A DNA stretch of 64,000 bases from assembly GCF_037176765.1 (NCBI RefSeq), contig NC_090025.1:146130758-146194757 (forward strand). Reading direction: 5' to 3'. The stretch comes from Anolis sagrei (lineage: Eukaryota; Chordata; Lepidosauria; Squamata; Anolidae). Below, piece by piece: positions 1 through 11,624 of the stretch. A program made the translations under genes and the position numbers. Position 1 is the stretch's first letter; each line of letters opens with the position of its first letter. A model generated the notes under the pieces. It was not told the origin of the DNA, did no database searches, and was given only the letters and a program-made list of their open reading frames with translations.

Positions 1-57
1 AACTTGGGGCCACATGCTAGCACTGCCTGCTAAGAGGACTGGACTGTCTGCCTGGTG

Positions 58-668
58 ATGGAAGGAAGGAAAGAAGGGAAGGAAGGATGAAAGGGAGGAA
101 GGGAAGGATGGAAGGAGAAAGAGGGAGAGAGGGAAGGAGGTTGAATAGAGGGAAGGAAGAATGAAAGTATGGAAAGGAAGAATAGAAGGAGAAAGAGGGA
201 GGTAAGGAGGAAGGAAAAGCAAAAGGAAAGACAAAAGGAAAGGAAGGAAAGATGAAAGGGTGGAGGGAAAGGAGAAAGGACAAAGAGCAGGAAGGAAGGG
301 AAGAGAAAAGGAAGGAAGGATGAAAAGATGGAAGGGAAGGAAGGAAGGAGGGAGGGAGAAAAAGGGAGGGGGAGGAAGGAAGGAAGGAAGGAAGGAAGGA
401 AGGAAAACAAGGCAGAGAGGTAAAGAGGGAAGGAAGGATGAAAGGGTGGAAGGGAAGAGGAAGGGAGAAAGAGGGAGGGAAAGAAGGGAGGTAGGAAAGA
501 GAGAAGGAAGGAAAGACAAAAGGGGGGAGGGAGGGAGGGAGGGAGGGAGGGAGGGAGGGAGGAAGGAAGGAAGGAAGGAGGGAGGAAGAGGGAGGTACGG
601 AAGGGAGGGAAGGAGGAAGGAAAGAGAAAGAAGGAAGGATAGGATTGTGAGAAAGAGGAGGGTCTGAG
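58..668. repeat. Long GGAA/GGGA polypurine tract
   Basis: About 600 bp in which the plus strand is almost pure A and G, built from drifting GGAA, GGGA and GAAA units. It gives long open frames on both strands, Arg/Gly/Glu-rich one way and Ser/Pro/Phe/Leu-rich the other, which are composition artefacts. Such mirror-like polypurine DNA can form triplex structures; that is general knowledge, not shown here. Confidence 0.9.
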
Positions 669-670
669 AA

Positions 671-2260
671 AAGAGCTCAGGAGGCTGCATCCAGCCCCCG
701 GACCTGGGTTTACCCAAACCTGCTTTAGGGTATTTAGGCCTTAAGGAACCTGTTCAGGATACCAAATATGGCAGAAGAAAAGCATAATAGCTGTGTTTGT
801 TTGTTTTTTTAATTAAGATCGAGACACTCTACAGGAATCAACTACAAAGCATGCCAGCTTCAAACATACGCAGATATGAATGTAGAGGCGGACAGGTGAG
901 TAAGGCTTCTCTATTCCCCATTCAAGCATTTATAAAGCAGCACGGTAGAACTGATCTACTTGCTTTCAGACGAAGTGCTAATAATCTTCTTTTGGGTTGT
1001 ATGCCAACCCCTACCTCCCTCCCCCCTCCCCCCCCCCCCCCCCCCCGGTAATATTTTTACAGAGAAAACTGCCTGTGTTTGGACAGAGCTGTCTACTGCC
1101 ATGGAAACCGAACAATGTTCTGCAAAGGACCAATGCTGAGATTTCTCTGCTTGTTTTCAAGCACTATTTTCTAGTAAAGTCTCTGAGAGGCACTTCAGGG
1201 GCTTCCTGCGATATCCTATGAATAAACTATTTTGCTTCTCTGTATGGAAAGGGCTGATGATCAAGTACAAGTGTGTCAGTTGGCAAATATTCATTCTAGA
1301 GCTTGGGATACTTGTCGATTCTTAATCTTTTGAAGGAGTGATACTGAAAATGTGTCAGGTCCAAAAAAGAGAGAGTTTCCCACTGCTTTTTCCCATTGAA
1401 TCTGCTTGTGATTTTTCCCACCAAAAGCTTTCTAAATTACGTAGGAAGGCATGCAAAAGGCTTCTGAAGAAAGGAGTCATCACACAAGTTTGATAATATG
1501 GCCTTAGGTCAATCCTATTTTTAAAAATCCTTAGAAGGGAAGATATCACAACCCACCCCACCACCACTGCTGCATGCCTCTGCAACCCAGTTTTCATGGT
1601 TTGGGGGAGGGGGAATTCTTGCAGGGCATCTGGAGCGGGACTCTTCTGTGAACTTCACCTAAGAGTCATTTCACTTATTTCTGTTTTACTCCAGTAAATT
1701 TTGAATAAAGCTAAAGCACTGTAATTACTTCAAAGTTTCACCATTGCATTAGGTTATCTAAATCAAATACACTGAACCAATATTTCCCCACAAATGTCTC
1801 CTGTTAGCATAATTCACCAATTATTGAAGAAATTGAAACTTTTCAATACTTCTTAAATATTTCTACTTTGCATTGTTGTGACACATTGTCTGAATCCCTG
1901 GCAATTGTCCTAATAGCTTTAGAACCAACCATAATTCAAAGCACATCTTTGTTTTTGGAACATTTTGATAGTTTGCTGACTGACAACCTCAAGTCCTCTG
2001 AAGACTAGGTTGTGTTCTATGTACATAGAGAATATGCTTCTTGGGTGCAGAGGATGCAAACCACATGAGGGGACACCATCAGAGGGGGTAACCCTAAAAT
2101 GACTGTCATTCCAATGATGCTTAGAATAAACACTCACTGTCTGGGAATGTTGATGGATCCCCTGCCCAAAGTTATTGTTTGGTTCTGTTTGCCTTCCTAC
2201 TCAATTTGAAGGTCTATCCGAGCTTTGTGTCACCCTAGCCAAGGAGGATACTGTGAGAAT
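671..2260. other. Intergenic, no gene recognised
   Basis: I see no coding exon here. The only simple-sequence feature is a poly-C run near 1020-1046. The frames in the stretch are short, unlike any protein I know, and lack splice-flanked structure. Confidence 0.5.
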
Positions 2261-2362
2261 GACTGCATGCAACTGTGACCCCATCTACACTGTAATGCAA
2301 TTTCAGAATGCAGTTTAACTGCATTGAACTGAATTATATTAATATATACTGCCATATAATAA

Positions 2363-2640
2363 GAGCCCCTGGTGGCACGATGGGTTAAACCCTTGTGCCA
2401 GTAGGACTGGTGACTGAAAGGTTGGCTGTTTGAATCCGGAGAGTGGGGTGAGCTCCCATCTGTCAGTTCCAGTTTCTTATGCAGGGACATGAGAGGAGTT
2501 TCCCACAGGATGGTGAAACATCCAGGCATCACCTGGGCAACGTTCTTCTCACACCAGAAGTGACTTCCAGTTTCTCAAGTTGCTACTCACACTCACACAC
2601 ACAAACACACAAACACACAAACACACACACACACACAATT
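2363..2640 (+). mobile_element. tRNA-derived SINE with CA-rich tail
   Basis: The head carries a box A-like stretch (TGGTGGCACGATGGGTTAAA) and a box B-like stretch (GGTTGGCTGTTTGAATCC), as in a tRNA-derived pol III promoter. The body matches the copies at 53384-53672 and 60572-60804 on the opposite strand. The tail is ACACACAC-rich, from about 2587 to 2638. No tRNA fold is kept, so this is not a tRNA gene. Confidence 0.75.
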
Positions 2641-2680
2641 GCTATGTAATGCAGTTTCAGAATGCAGTTAAATTGCATCC

Positions 2681-3833
2681 TTAGATTAAATCGGATTGAT
2701 AAAAAATATTCAAATCAATGTTGGAGAGGTTGTCAGGAAATAGGGACGTATCTTCATATGTGGTGGTCATGTTACATTATACAAAATTTTTGGGAAAGCA
2801 TATTCAAAGAAATAAAAGCAATAATAAAAATAGAGACTGAGATTACAACAAAATTAGCTTTATTACTTATACATTATAATATAATTCCCGTACAAGAGGA
2901 GAAAGAATTGGTTTCTAATTTGATAACAGCAGCTAAATTGTTAATAGCAAAAAATTGGAAGGAAAAAAAGAAATTCAACTAGAAGAATGGTATAGGGAAA
3001 TTTGGAATATAGCGATTAATGATAAGCTAACTTGCAATATTAAAATTAAAAGGGGAATATGTAAACAAACAGACTTTTGGAAAATATGGGGGAAAATTAT
3101 CGAGTATGCGTTTAATGAGGGAAAGGGGTATAAGCCAGCAAGAGAAACAATGATATTTTGGAATGGTGAAACAACATGAGTTGGTTGGTCCTGGTGGAGG
3201 GGGCACAAACTAAGGGGAAGGGGAAGGGGGGGAGGAGTATCAAAGAGAAACAATAGGAATGGACCATGGTCAGTATTCAAAGAGTGCTCATCATTATGCT
3301 TCCAAAACAGAATAAGATTGAATGATGGGACATGTCTAGAATTTGCATGTTGCATATATGTTACAATCATACTGCATTTGGAGAATGAAGAATGAGTGAC
3401 TTGATTATAAGGATTGGTCAGATTCTAATTATTATTTTTTGTTTTGTAAATTGAGAGAAGTCTGAATTGATTTATAGTTTGGAATTTGTAGTAGTTACAG
3501 AGTATAGGAATAATTTAGTGATAAAGGTATGTTTACTTAATGTGTCTATGTTAAATTGAATAAATGCAATACATGGGGGAATTTTTTTTAAAAAAATGAG
3601 AGAGTGGGGTAAAGGGGTGTCTGGAATACTTTGGTTTAAGAGCCAATGGGGAGAAAAACCATGTATTGATACATGGGATGAAAGCCCATTGAATATTTAA
3701 ATTGCCTATACATTTACCTATACATATATTGTGCAGTCACTTATTTTTCATATCTAACAGTGTCATTTGTATGATTAGCAACTCGTGTTATTTTAAATAA
3801 AGTTTATATGCTTCGAAAAATACATAAATAAAT
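2681..3833 (+). mobile_element. 5'-truncated L1-type LINE
   Basis: Flanking copies of AAATTGCATCC (2670-2680) and AAATTGTATCC (3834-3844) look like a target-site duplication with one later change. The frame at 2662-2982 contains CWRGCQEIGTYLHMWWSCY, which resembles the C-terminal Cys/His region of L1 ORF2. A second frame at 2955-3179 continues it, so the coding part has one frame break and ends near 3179. A 3' UTR of about 650 bp and an ATAAATAAATAAA tail follow. The 5' truncation is normal for target-primed reverse transcription. Confidence 0.75.
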
Positions 3834-3890
3834 AAATTGTATCCTGAAACTGCATTCTATAGCAGTATAGACGGGGCCTACGTGATAGGA

Positions 3891-5330
3891 CCGGCAAAGA
3901 AGAGATACCAAGCAATTGTAAATATCAGAACTAACCATCCTATCAAGTCTGTCTAAAGCACATGCATTCCACTGTGCTGTAGCTTCATAGATAATGGTAT
4001 GGTATGGAAATATTCACATTTTCTTATTTAGTCACAGATAATTAAAAAGGGGCCAATAGTTTGTCCCTGTAGCAATCTTAAACCATTTAAGTCCAAGATT
4101 CATTTGTAAACTTTGATTAACCAGCCAGAAAGGTTTAGTGTTGAAGCTGTCTGGCTCAGTAGTCCTTTAATGCTTTCCTTTAATCCTATTTGGACAACCT
4201 TTAATTTCTACCCAGAAAAATAAGGATTCTATTTTGTCTCAATTGCTGGCTCTGCCACAACCTTCCCTATCCTTGTTTTGTGGAGAGTGGATATCAGCCC
4301 AAGAGACTGCAACATCTAAAGCTTATGCAGAATGTCATGCCTTGCAGATTAATTAGAGCATAACTTCAGGAGCATGTTACTGGATCCGTATTAGCTTCTG
4401 GTAAGCTTCCAACCGAAATTCAAAGGAGTGGGTTTATTGGTTTCTCGGCTGTAAATGACATGGGATTAGTCAGCTGGAAAGCTACCTAAGTCTTATTTTC
4501 CTATCTGAGTACAGCTGGTCTAGAGGACAAATTTGCAGGAGATTCAAACAATCAAAAAGTGATGTTTACTTCATGAGGATTTTTTCCCTCTTGAGAAATA
4601 TTCTTCCCATCCATTTAAGAGCTAGCATGTAGGTATGTTGAGAGAAACATGGTTACCTTTTTCACCTTCCAGGCTTTTTGAGCTGCATAGTTTGAAAGTG
4701 AGAGAGGCTTGTTTTTTCTTGTGTCTGATGTCTATTTTGACTGCCAGGCTGAAATGTGCATTATTGATGGTGCTCGAGTTGTATGTTTTTGGAATAATGC
4801 CCATAAAGTTGAAAGGTACATTCAGATAAGAACCTAAGTTCCCTCTGAGAAAAGAAATCTCACTGGGGGGGGAAAGAATTGTTTTCAAATTTATCAAAGT
4901 CCTATCATTAATCAGTCAAATGCCAGATGTAATTTGGAGGAAAAAGGAGAAACCTAACCTGGAGCGACACTACTTCTCTGAAACTAGGTTAGGCAGCTGG
5001 TCATCTCGTGGCTTCGATGCTAATAGCATATCCAAAAACTTCCGCTGAATAAAGTATCTTGTTTTGTCCTCAGTAATTTGATGGGATATATTCTGAAGCA
5101 GCTGTTAGTCCTGAGCCCATGAAGTTCAAATTAAAGACGTAGGAACATGGTCTTGAGAAAAATCTTTTCTTAAAAACACACATCATATTATTATTAAACC
5201 TTGCATAAATATAGCAAATTGTGGCTTGGGAGAGGAAACATTGATGGTATGTTTGCTTTGGATACCCATCAAATCTCCCATTTGATATATCAAACATCTT
5301 GCCTGTTAACTTAGATTATTTATTTATCAT
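3891..5330. other. Intergenic, no gene recognised
   Basis: No exon-like segment with splice signals and a recognisable protein is visible. Two overlapping frames on opposite strands around 4622-4897 resemble nothing I know and are probably chance. Confidence 0.5.
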
Positions 5331-5344
5331 ATCAGAAGCAAACC

Positions 5345-5668
5345 GAGGGTATGGTTGTACTGTATTTTTTCAAAAACCCAAAGTCTAAAAAACTTGGCAT
5401 TATTGATGACAAAAAAAATATGCGACAAATAACAATGAATGACCTTCCCATTGGAAGATCTGTGGATGAAACTAGTCATCTAATACAAGCATTCCAGTAC
5501 ACCGATAAACAGGAGAAGTTTGTCCTGCTGGCTGGAGACCAGGCAGTGAAATAATAATTCCAGATCCTGCGAGAAAACTGAAGTATTTTGGTAAAATGAA
5601 CTAACTACAATTTTTCAAAAACACAACTAAGATATTGTCAATAAAGTTCTGTTACTTTTGAAAAAAAC
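5345..5668 (+). pseudogene. PRDX4 processed pseudogene, 5'-truncated
   Basis: The frame contains [18 protein letters not shown] followed by an [10 protein letters not shown] segment. This is the conserved C-terminal half of 2-Cys peroxiredoxins after the resolving region. Beyond a frame break, codons for [11 protein letters not shown] and then IIPDP...KLKYF.KMN-stop match the end of PRDX4 better than PRDX1 or PRDX2. There are no introns. A 3' UTR with AATAAA near 5641 and a short A-run near 5661 complete the retrocopy. Only about the last third of the protein is present; the upstream part reads as unrelated sequence. Parent assignment is from memory of the family. Confidence 0.8.
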
Positions 5669-5687
5669 CTTGGCATTATACTAAATG

Positions 5688-6250
5688 TCCTTTGACCAGT
5701 AGCTGGCCACTTGGAGTGCCTCTGGTGTTGCTATAAGAAGGTTCTCTATTGTGTATGTAGCAGGGCTCAGATTGCATTGTAGTAAGTGGTCTGTGGTTTG
5801 CTCTTCTCCACACTTGCATGTTGTGGACTCCACTTTGTAGCCCCATTTTGTAAGGTTGGCTCTGCATCTCGTGGTGCCAGAACACAGTCTGTTCAGCACC
5901 TTCCAAGTCACTCAGTCTTCTGTGTGTCCAGGAGGAAGTCTCTCATTCAGTATCAGCCATGGGTTGAAGTTCCGGGTTTTAGCCTGCCACTTTTTGACTC
6001 TTGCTTGCTGAGGTGTTCCTGCGAGTATCTCTGCAGACCTTAGAAAACTATTTCTTTATTTAAGGCATTGGTGTGCTGGCTGATATCCGAATAGGGGATG
6101 GGCTGGAGATATCACTGCCTTGGTCCTTTCATTATTGGCTTCTTCCTGGCGGATGTCAGGTGGTGCAATACCTGCTAAACAGTGTAATTTCTCCAGTGGT
6201 GTAGGGTGTAGACCTCCTGTGATAATTGGATAATAAATAGTGTTTCTAGC
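5688..6250 (-). mobile_element. Non-LTR LINE 3' portion, clade uncertain
   Basis: The minus-strand frame at 5681-5911 reads LNRLCSGTTRCRANLTKWGY, then CKCGEEQTTDHLLQC and ends ALQVASYWSKDI. This is a C-terminal LINE polymerase tail with a CxCG..H..C motif. A closely similar but shorter copy lies at 36474-36833. The coding match weakens beyond 5930, although the DNA to about 6250 appears to belong to the same element. I cannot place it confidently among Vingi, RTE or other clades. Confidence 0.65.
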
Positions 6251-7844
6251 AGAACTACTTTCTCTTTTCTTTCTACTGGATGTAGATCAGACTATGAGAT
6301 ACCTCATTTTAATTTGGGCTGTTAATGAAATATTGTATCCAAAGCCATGTATAAGTAGCCTACAACAGTCAAAAGAGACTGGTGATAAAGGAGTCGGTTT
6401 TATATGAAAGGCCACAAATAATTGCTTTTACGGATGTATGTGATGTTATGTTTGCTGAGAAGGATGTCTGCTCTGTTTACTCTCCTCTTCTCCCTCATTC
6501 AACATTATCATTTCAGGATTAACAGGAATATTTCATGCCAGGGGTAGGAACATCCTTTTTGGCAATTTGGAGGTTGCAGGTCAACAACATCTAAAGGGAT
6601 ATATGATCTTCACCCTGAATCTATTCTGATTTCTCCCTGCAGAATGTCAACACAGTGGCCTCTAGATTATTTACAACTCACTGTATCTGTGACTCACCAG
6701 CACAACCATAATCCATTTAAAGCAGGGAATACAATGGAAAACTGAAGAATTGAGGTGTTTTTGTAAAAATCCTGAATTGAATGTTTAAATGGGTCATTTC
6801 ATGAAGATGAAAGGCAGGGCATTTTGCAGGAGGAAGAAGTCAAGCAGTAATTCCTTTCCAGCCCTCAATATGAGGGCAGAGAAGCACTTTGCTCCCTTCC
6901 AGTGAAAAGAGAGGCAAGAAAAAGTACCGGCCAGGAGTTGTTGTGGGGCGGGTCTGCAGAAGAGGGCTCCTGCCCAGGTCATTCCTCCAAAGACACTGAC
7001 CCACTTCCTCTACAGTGTATTTTACAAGGGTCACTAATGGATCTAAGTAGGATTTTTTTCCCCTACTTTGGGGGGGGGGGGGTCACCTACCTTACACTGT
7101 TTAATCCATGGCACATTGGGTAAGGGGATCCTAAATAGGCTTTGTGTGTAAAAGGGTGGTGGGTACACATCGGTACATACCATAAAAGAAGGGAGATTGA
7201 TGTTGAAATCTCCACACATTTACATGATAGGTCAACTGGGCTCAACATGTAGGTTGCATCCAGGGACCATGGTGTCTCACCATTGTTTGGGGGTGAGTTG
7301 GTCTTAGAGTTGGTCACTGCTTCGTTTTATTACATAACAAATTCAAGTGTAAATTCAAATTCACGTACAAGTTCAAATTTATGTTCATATCCTTAAATTT
7401 GGTTGGTAGATCACACAGAGATTGATAACATATAATAAAAGTTGTCCATAGTTAACCCACAATGTTGTGTTGTCTCGTGATTTCACTGGTGGGAGAGCAA
7501 AGACCATCATTAGAAGGACTTCATGTCTTCCCATTTGGAAGGCAATTTTGGAAATTTTGAATTGTGTTGCTGGCAAACTGCAGGAATAGTGTAACAAAAA
7601 CCTTGGTTTGGATCTCATTAAGTCTAGATATTCCCCTTTAGAGTAGACCAGCAGAGCCTTCATACATGCATCTACTCAGAATTATTCCCCACTGTGGAGA
7701 GGGGGTTTGTTTCCAAGAAAACAGACAAAGTATTGAAGTCTTATTTTATTAACCACTTGATTTTATGGAAGTCAATCCCACTCAGTTTAGTTGGGAATTA
7801 CTCCCAGGTGCATATAGGATTATAAAGGCCTAAATACCTTAAAG
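6251..7844. other. Intergenic, no gene recognised
   Basis: No protein or RNA gene is recognisable. A short poly-G run lies near 7071-7082. The frames seen here are short and overlap on both strands without domain similarity. Confidence 0.45.
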
Positions 7845-7847
7845 GCA

Positions 7848-8775
7848 CAAGATCCACCAACACATATCTTGGAAGCTATGTAGGGTCAACCCAGGATAAT
7901 ATTTGTATGGAAGACCACCAACACTGTGACGGCGCAAGTGGCGCCACCTATGTGTAGAACTGTTAGTTGCAAGATTTAAACTGTTGTATCATGCTTAATC
8001 CTGCCTTTTTACCCTGCTTATGTATACTTGGATGGATTAGTTACTGATAGCTGTCAATCAGTACTGTTTGGCTCCACCTCATCCTGCAGGAGGGGAGTGC
8101 TTCCTTTCTTTTCTGCCATCAGAGTTTCCACCAGATGGACGTGAGTAAGAGACTTGACTCTAAAAGACCCTGATTTAATTACTTCTCAGCACCAGTTCTG
8201 AGGTTTTTTACCCTTGACACTTATGCTTCATGTTCAGACCAACCTGAATGATGCTGGAAGTCTCAAGCACCTTCAAACCGGTTCTTTTGGCACCAGAGGA
8301 AGAACCTGAGTCTTCAAACATAGGCCATTTGAACTGGGGTTGTGGTTTGCTCCAGCATTCACAGCCATTGAGGAAAGAGGAAACTTGGAAAAGCTACTCA
8401 GCTTCAAACTCCTTGGATCCAGGACTGAGACTGTAACGTATATTTTCCTTCACCCCTCTGAAGTTTCCAGCTCATTGCTTTAAAGAAATAACTTTGTAAT
8501 CAATAAAAATTATTTTGAGTTATTTTCAGCGTTTTGGGTTTTTGAGAGTTCCAGTTTCCTATAGGAGGGCAAAAAGCAATCCCCTGGGGAAAGATGCCAC
8601 GTCCATGCCTCCTTCATTAAGAATTATAGCCCCCAGGCGCAACAGCACAAACACATATTGTGCACCTATGCTACATTTCAGAGGAACATACTGGAAAACC
8701 CACCTCTGAGTATTCCTTGCCTAAGAACACCATATGGAATTCATGGAATTGCCATGACAGGTGATTTCAAGGCAG
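7848..8775 (+). mobile_element. 5S rRNA-derived SINE split by a solo LTR
   Basis: The segment before 7924 resembles the 5S rRNA internal promoter region (GGAAGCTA.G.AGGGTCAACCC, then GTATGGAAGACC). The segment after 8650 (TTTCAGAGGAACATACTGG, then ACCTCTGAGTATTCCTTGCC) aligns by eye with the second half of the 5S-derived SINE at 50786-50962. The two halves are interrupted by 7925-8649. Chimeric 5S SINEs are known from vertebrates; the assignment here is from the visible 5S-like motif. Confidence 0.65.
7925..8649 (+). mobile_element. Solo LTR, family unknown
   Basis: This 725 bp block starts TGTGACGGCG and ends ACAGCACA. It is bounded by AACAC on both sides (7920-7924 and 8650-8654), a five-base duplication typical of LTR integration. 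A polyadenylation-type AATAAA lies near 8501, followed by T/G-rich sequence. It cleanly interrupts a 5S-derived SINE, which supports both ends. No internal coding region is present, consistent with LTR-LTR recombination. Strand is taken from the AATAAA. It does not resemble the LTRs at 31135 or 35514. Confidence 0.65.
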
Positions 8776-9051
8776 ATATAAAATACTTCCATACAATTAT
8801 ATAGTGATGGTTATTAAAGTATTGTAGATTAGATTCATACTGCTCCTGATCACACAGCACAAGGTAGTGCCTGGAAATACACATTTATTCATATGATGAT
8901 AGATGCAAATATACATTAGCATCTTTGTTGTGTGAGTTTATATTTAACTAGATGCTTTATATCACCATGATCACAATTATGAAGATCTATGTTTCATGTT
9001 CTAGCAAGTAGTTCCCTGATTCTAAACACTTACTGTCTGTTTGTCTGTCTG

Positions 9052-9058
<7 letters not shown>

Positions 9059-9100
<42 letters not shown>

Positions 9101-9114
9101 GTGTGTGTGTGTGT
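9059..9114. repeat. Compound (CA)n-TATATA-(GT)n microsatellite
   Basis: A CT-rich lead is followed by CA dinucleotides, a TATATA centre, then GT dinucleotides. The two halves are complementary, so the tract can fold on itself. Confidence 0.95.
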
Positions 9115-9823
9115 ATCTCCCTGGCTGCTACCGCCAATGTAACATCCATATTTATTGAGCATATCAATGCATTCAGGGAATCTTTACTATATTTTTTTGT
9201 ATCCCACCACTCAAACATTTCAGGGGAACCTACTCTTATATAATGGCCATATTCTGCTGATCTACAAATACTGCTTTGCATGAAGCTCTCCATATGCATA
9301 CCTGCTAAACAGATGGTTTGTGTTTTCAGCTACAACACCTATCACTTGTTGGAGGAGGGAATCCTTGCTCACTCGATGTATTTAGAACGATATGTTCAGC
9401 CTCTGAATATTTTTGTTCAGACATGGTCTGGCTGTACTTGTCATTTTAGTTTTTGCAACTACCGTAAAATCTTCAGTTCCAAAAGCAGACATATGAGATT
9501 AGATAATCCGATGAGTGGCAGATTAGATAATTTGTAAATCACACAGGTCTACCAAAAGGATGGGTCTATAAATAATTTAGTATGAGCAAGAGTCTAGAGA
9601 AAACTGCACACGAATTTGTAAAAAGGATTAGAAAATATTTTAGTTCACATAATATTAGAGGGGGAAATAAGGGTTTTAGAACTTCAGGTTTAGTAAACAA
9701 GAAACAATAATTCCACTATCATCTGTCCTAACAGACACCATTTGGGTCCATACTTTAAAGATACTCTGTGCAGAGTTGGTTGAATTTTATCACTGAAAGT
9801 CAATCTTAACTAGCATGTATCAT

Positions 9824-9901
9824 AGGCCCTTTTTTACGTTGCCATATACTCCTGTTCTAAGAAGATAATCTGGATTTTATATGGCTGTGTAGAAGGGGCC
9901 A
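9824..9901. mobile_element. Half of a palindromic MITE (GGGCCCTTC family)
   Basis: The segment has GCCATATA and AGATAATCTGGATTTTATA, and ends AGAAGGGGCC, as in complete copies at 29080-29228 and 58952-59077. Only about half the usual length is present. Confidence 0.55.
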
Positions 9902-9904
9902 TAG

Positions 9905-10520
9905 AGGCCTGATTTAATAGTGCTGGGGCAGTCCCTCATAGCTTTGTCCATCAGAGCTCTCTGAGCAGGAACAGGTAAAACTTGAGAAGATAGAGTGATA
10001 GCATTGCAGTAGTCTATGTGGATTCCAGCCTCCTGACCAGGTGCCATACCCCAGTGTCTTCTGGGTTGAAATGTGCCTGAAGTTAGGGGCCATGAGAGAT
10101 TACCAGTGCTATTGATGTACCTCCTATCCCACTACTCAACAATCTCCCTTTCTGAACTAGCCAGATGATCTTGGGGTTAGTGTTAAGAGCCCCTTCAGCT
10201 TGTGATGCTGGGCAATTTCAAAATCCATGTTGAGACTTGCTCTGTCAGGAGCTGATCAGCACATCATGTCTGCTACAACAACCATGTGTCTGTCACAAGT
10301 GGTATCTGGATCTTCATGCTGCTGGAAATAATTCTGTTGAAGCAATGGTCATTGTTTAGACTGGAGATATGACCAGATTGGTGGACACAATTGCTCCTAA
10401 GTATCTCCTTTTATGGGGCCAAGTGAGCCCCTTGGTTTCTCTGCTGACAATGGTGAAACCAGTGAGATGGAAACTAGTATAGTATTAATTGCAAAACATT
10501 CAGAGCAAGCCCAACTGAAC
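9905..10520 (+). mobile_element. Decayed CR1/L2-type LINE, endonuclease region
   Basis: Around 10208 the plus strand reads a degraded form of the endonuclease motif LLGDFNIHV (here LGNFKIHVE), followed by weakly matching sequence. The frame is broken repeatedly. Assignment rests on this one motif and general look, so it is tentative. Confidence 0.35.
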
Positions 10521-10554
10521 AGATGCTAAAGCTAATCCGAAGACCTGTGTTGTT

Positions 10555-11050
10555 TTTGTTTATTTGTTCATTCACTTCCGACTCTTCTTGACCTCATGGA
10601 CCAGCCCACACCAGAGCTCCCTGTCGGCTGTCACCACCCCCAGCTCCTTCAGAGTCAAGACAGTCACTTCAAGGATACCATCCATCCATCTTGCCCTTGG
10701 TCGCCCCCTCTTCCTTTTTCCTTCCATTTTCCCAAGCATCGTTGTCTTCTCTAAGCTTTCCTGTCTTCTCATTATGTGGCCAAAGTACTTCATCTTTGCC
10801 TCTAATATCCTTCCCTCCAATGAGCAATCAGGTTTTATTTCCTGAAGTATGGACTGATTGGATTTTCTTGCAGTCCAAGGCACTCTCAGAATTTTCCTCC
10901 AACACCACAGTTTAAAAACATCTTTCTTCCTTCGCTCAGTCTTCCTTATGGTTCAGCTTTCACATTCGTAGGTTACTACGGGGAATACCATTGCTTTAAC
11001 TATGCGGATCTTTGTTGCCAGTGTGATGTCTCTACTCAGTTCCAAGGGGA
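10555..11050 (-). mobile_element. BovB (RTE) LINE, C-terminal and 3' part
   Basis: The minus-strand frame at 10572-10883 includes ARKSNQSILQEIKPDCSLEG, then KYFGHIMRRQESLEKTTMLG and KRKRGRPRARWMDG. These are hallmark C-terminal motifs of RTE/BovB LINE polymerases. Homologous but broken sequence continues to about 11050. BovB is abundant in squamates and known to have moved horizontally among vertebrates; nothing here dates this copy. Confidence 0.85.
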
Positions 11051-11229
11051 ATATCCTTTCTGGGTCAGCAGACCAGTCCCTACATGAGTAGACCTGGACA
11101 ATATGGCAGAGGCATCAAATCCATGGCCAGGTAAGTGATTTGGAGCATCAGGACCTCCTTGGTCACACCAAAGTGACAAGCAGGCTTTTTCTAGTCCTAT
11201 TTTCCTCATCACACTGGGAAACAAGGCAA

Positions 11230-11620
11230 TTGGAGCTAAGGCATATAGTAGCCAACTAAACTAGGAAGGAGAGGGCACATTTTTGGTTCTCTCTATCCAA
11301 TACCTTGAGATGAACCTACCTATCTTGAAGCTGAGTGGGGAGACAAAGAGATCTATGTCTGGTTGGACAAACCTTCTAGTTATCAACTTTAATACGTCTA
11401 GGTAGAGGCTCCATTCCTGTGTGACAATATTATTTAAAGCAGCCCCATACCCTTTAAGTCTTATTAGATCCATGAAAAGTAAAGTAATGATAAAATGGAA
11501 GCCACCTTGTGTTATCAAACTATTCAAAAATGTTATTTTAGAAAGTGAAATTGGAGCAGTGGTTTGACATTGAAGTACCTTAAATCCTCTTATCCTTTGA
11601 ACATTAGGCAAAGCCAGACA
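11230..11620 (-). mobile_element. DIRS-like retroelement fragment (fossil)
   Basis: The minus-strand frame at 11261-11611 includes QEWSLYLDVLKLITRRF and PDIDLFVSPLSFKIGRFISR. This resembles the RNase H region of DIRS-type tyrosine-recombinase retroelements. No terminal repeats or recombinase are seen. It is an old, broken remnant. Confidence 0.5.
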
Positions 11621-11624
11621 TTTA

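Larger units (their letters stand above)
2270..3890 (+). mobile_element. Palindromic MITE split by a SINE and an L1
   Basis: Pieces of a MITE (motifs such as CACTGCCATATAA and GAATGCAGTTTAACTGCATT) lie at about 2270-2362, 2641-2680 and 3834-3890. Between them sit a tRNA-derived SINE and a 5'-truncated L1. The pieces carry the same vocabulary as other copies in this window, so the two insertions came after the MITE. Confidence 0.55.

Noticed and set aside
17-667. Long frames in the GGAA tract
   Set aside because: They follow from base composition, occur on both strands and have low-complexity products.
2662-3179. Host protein-coding exons
   Set aside because: The peptide matches the L1 ORF2 C-terminus and lies within a target-duplicated insertion.
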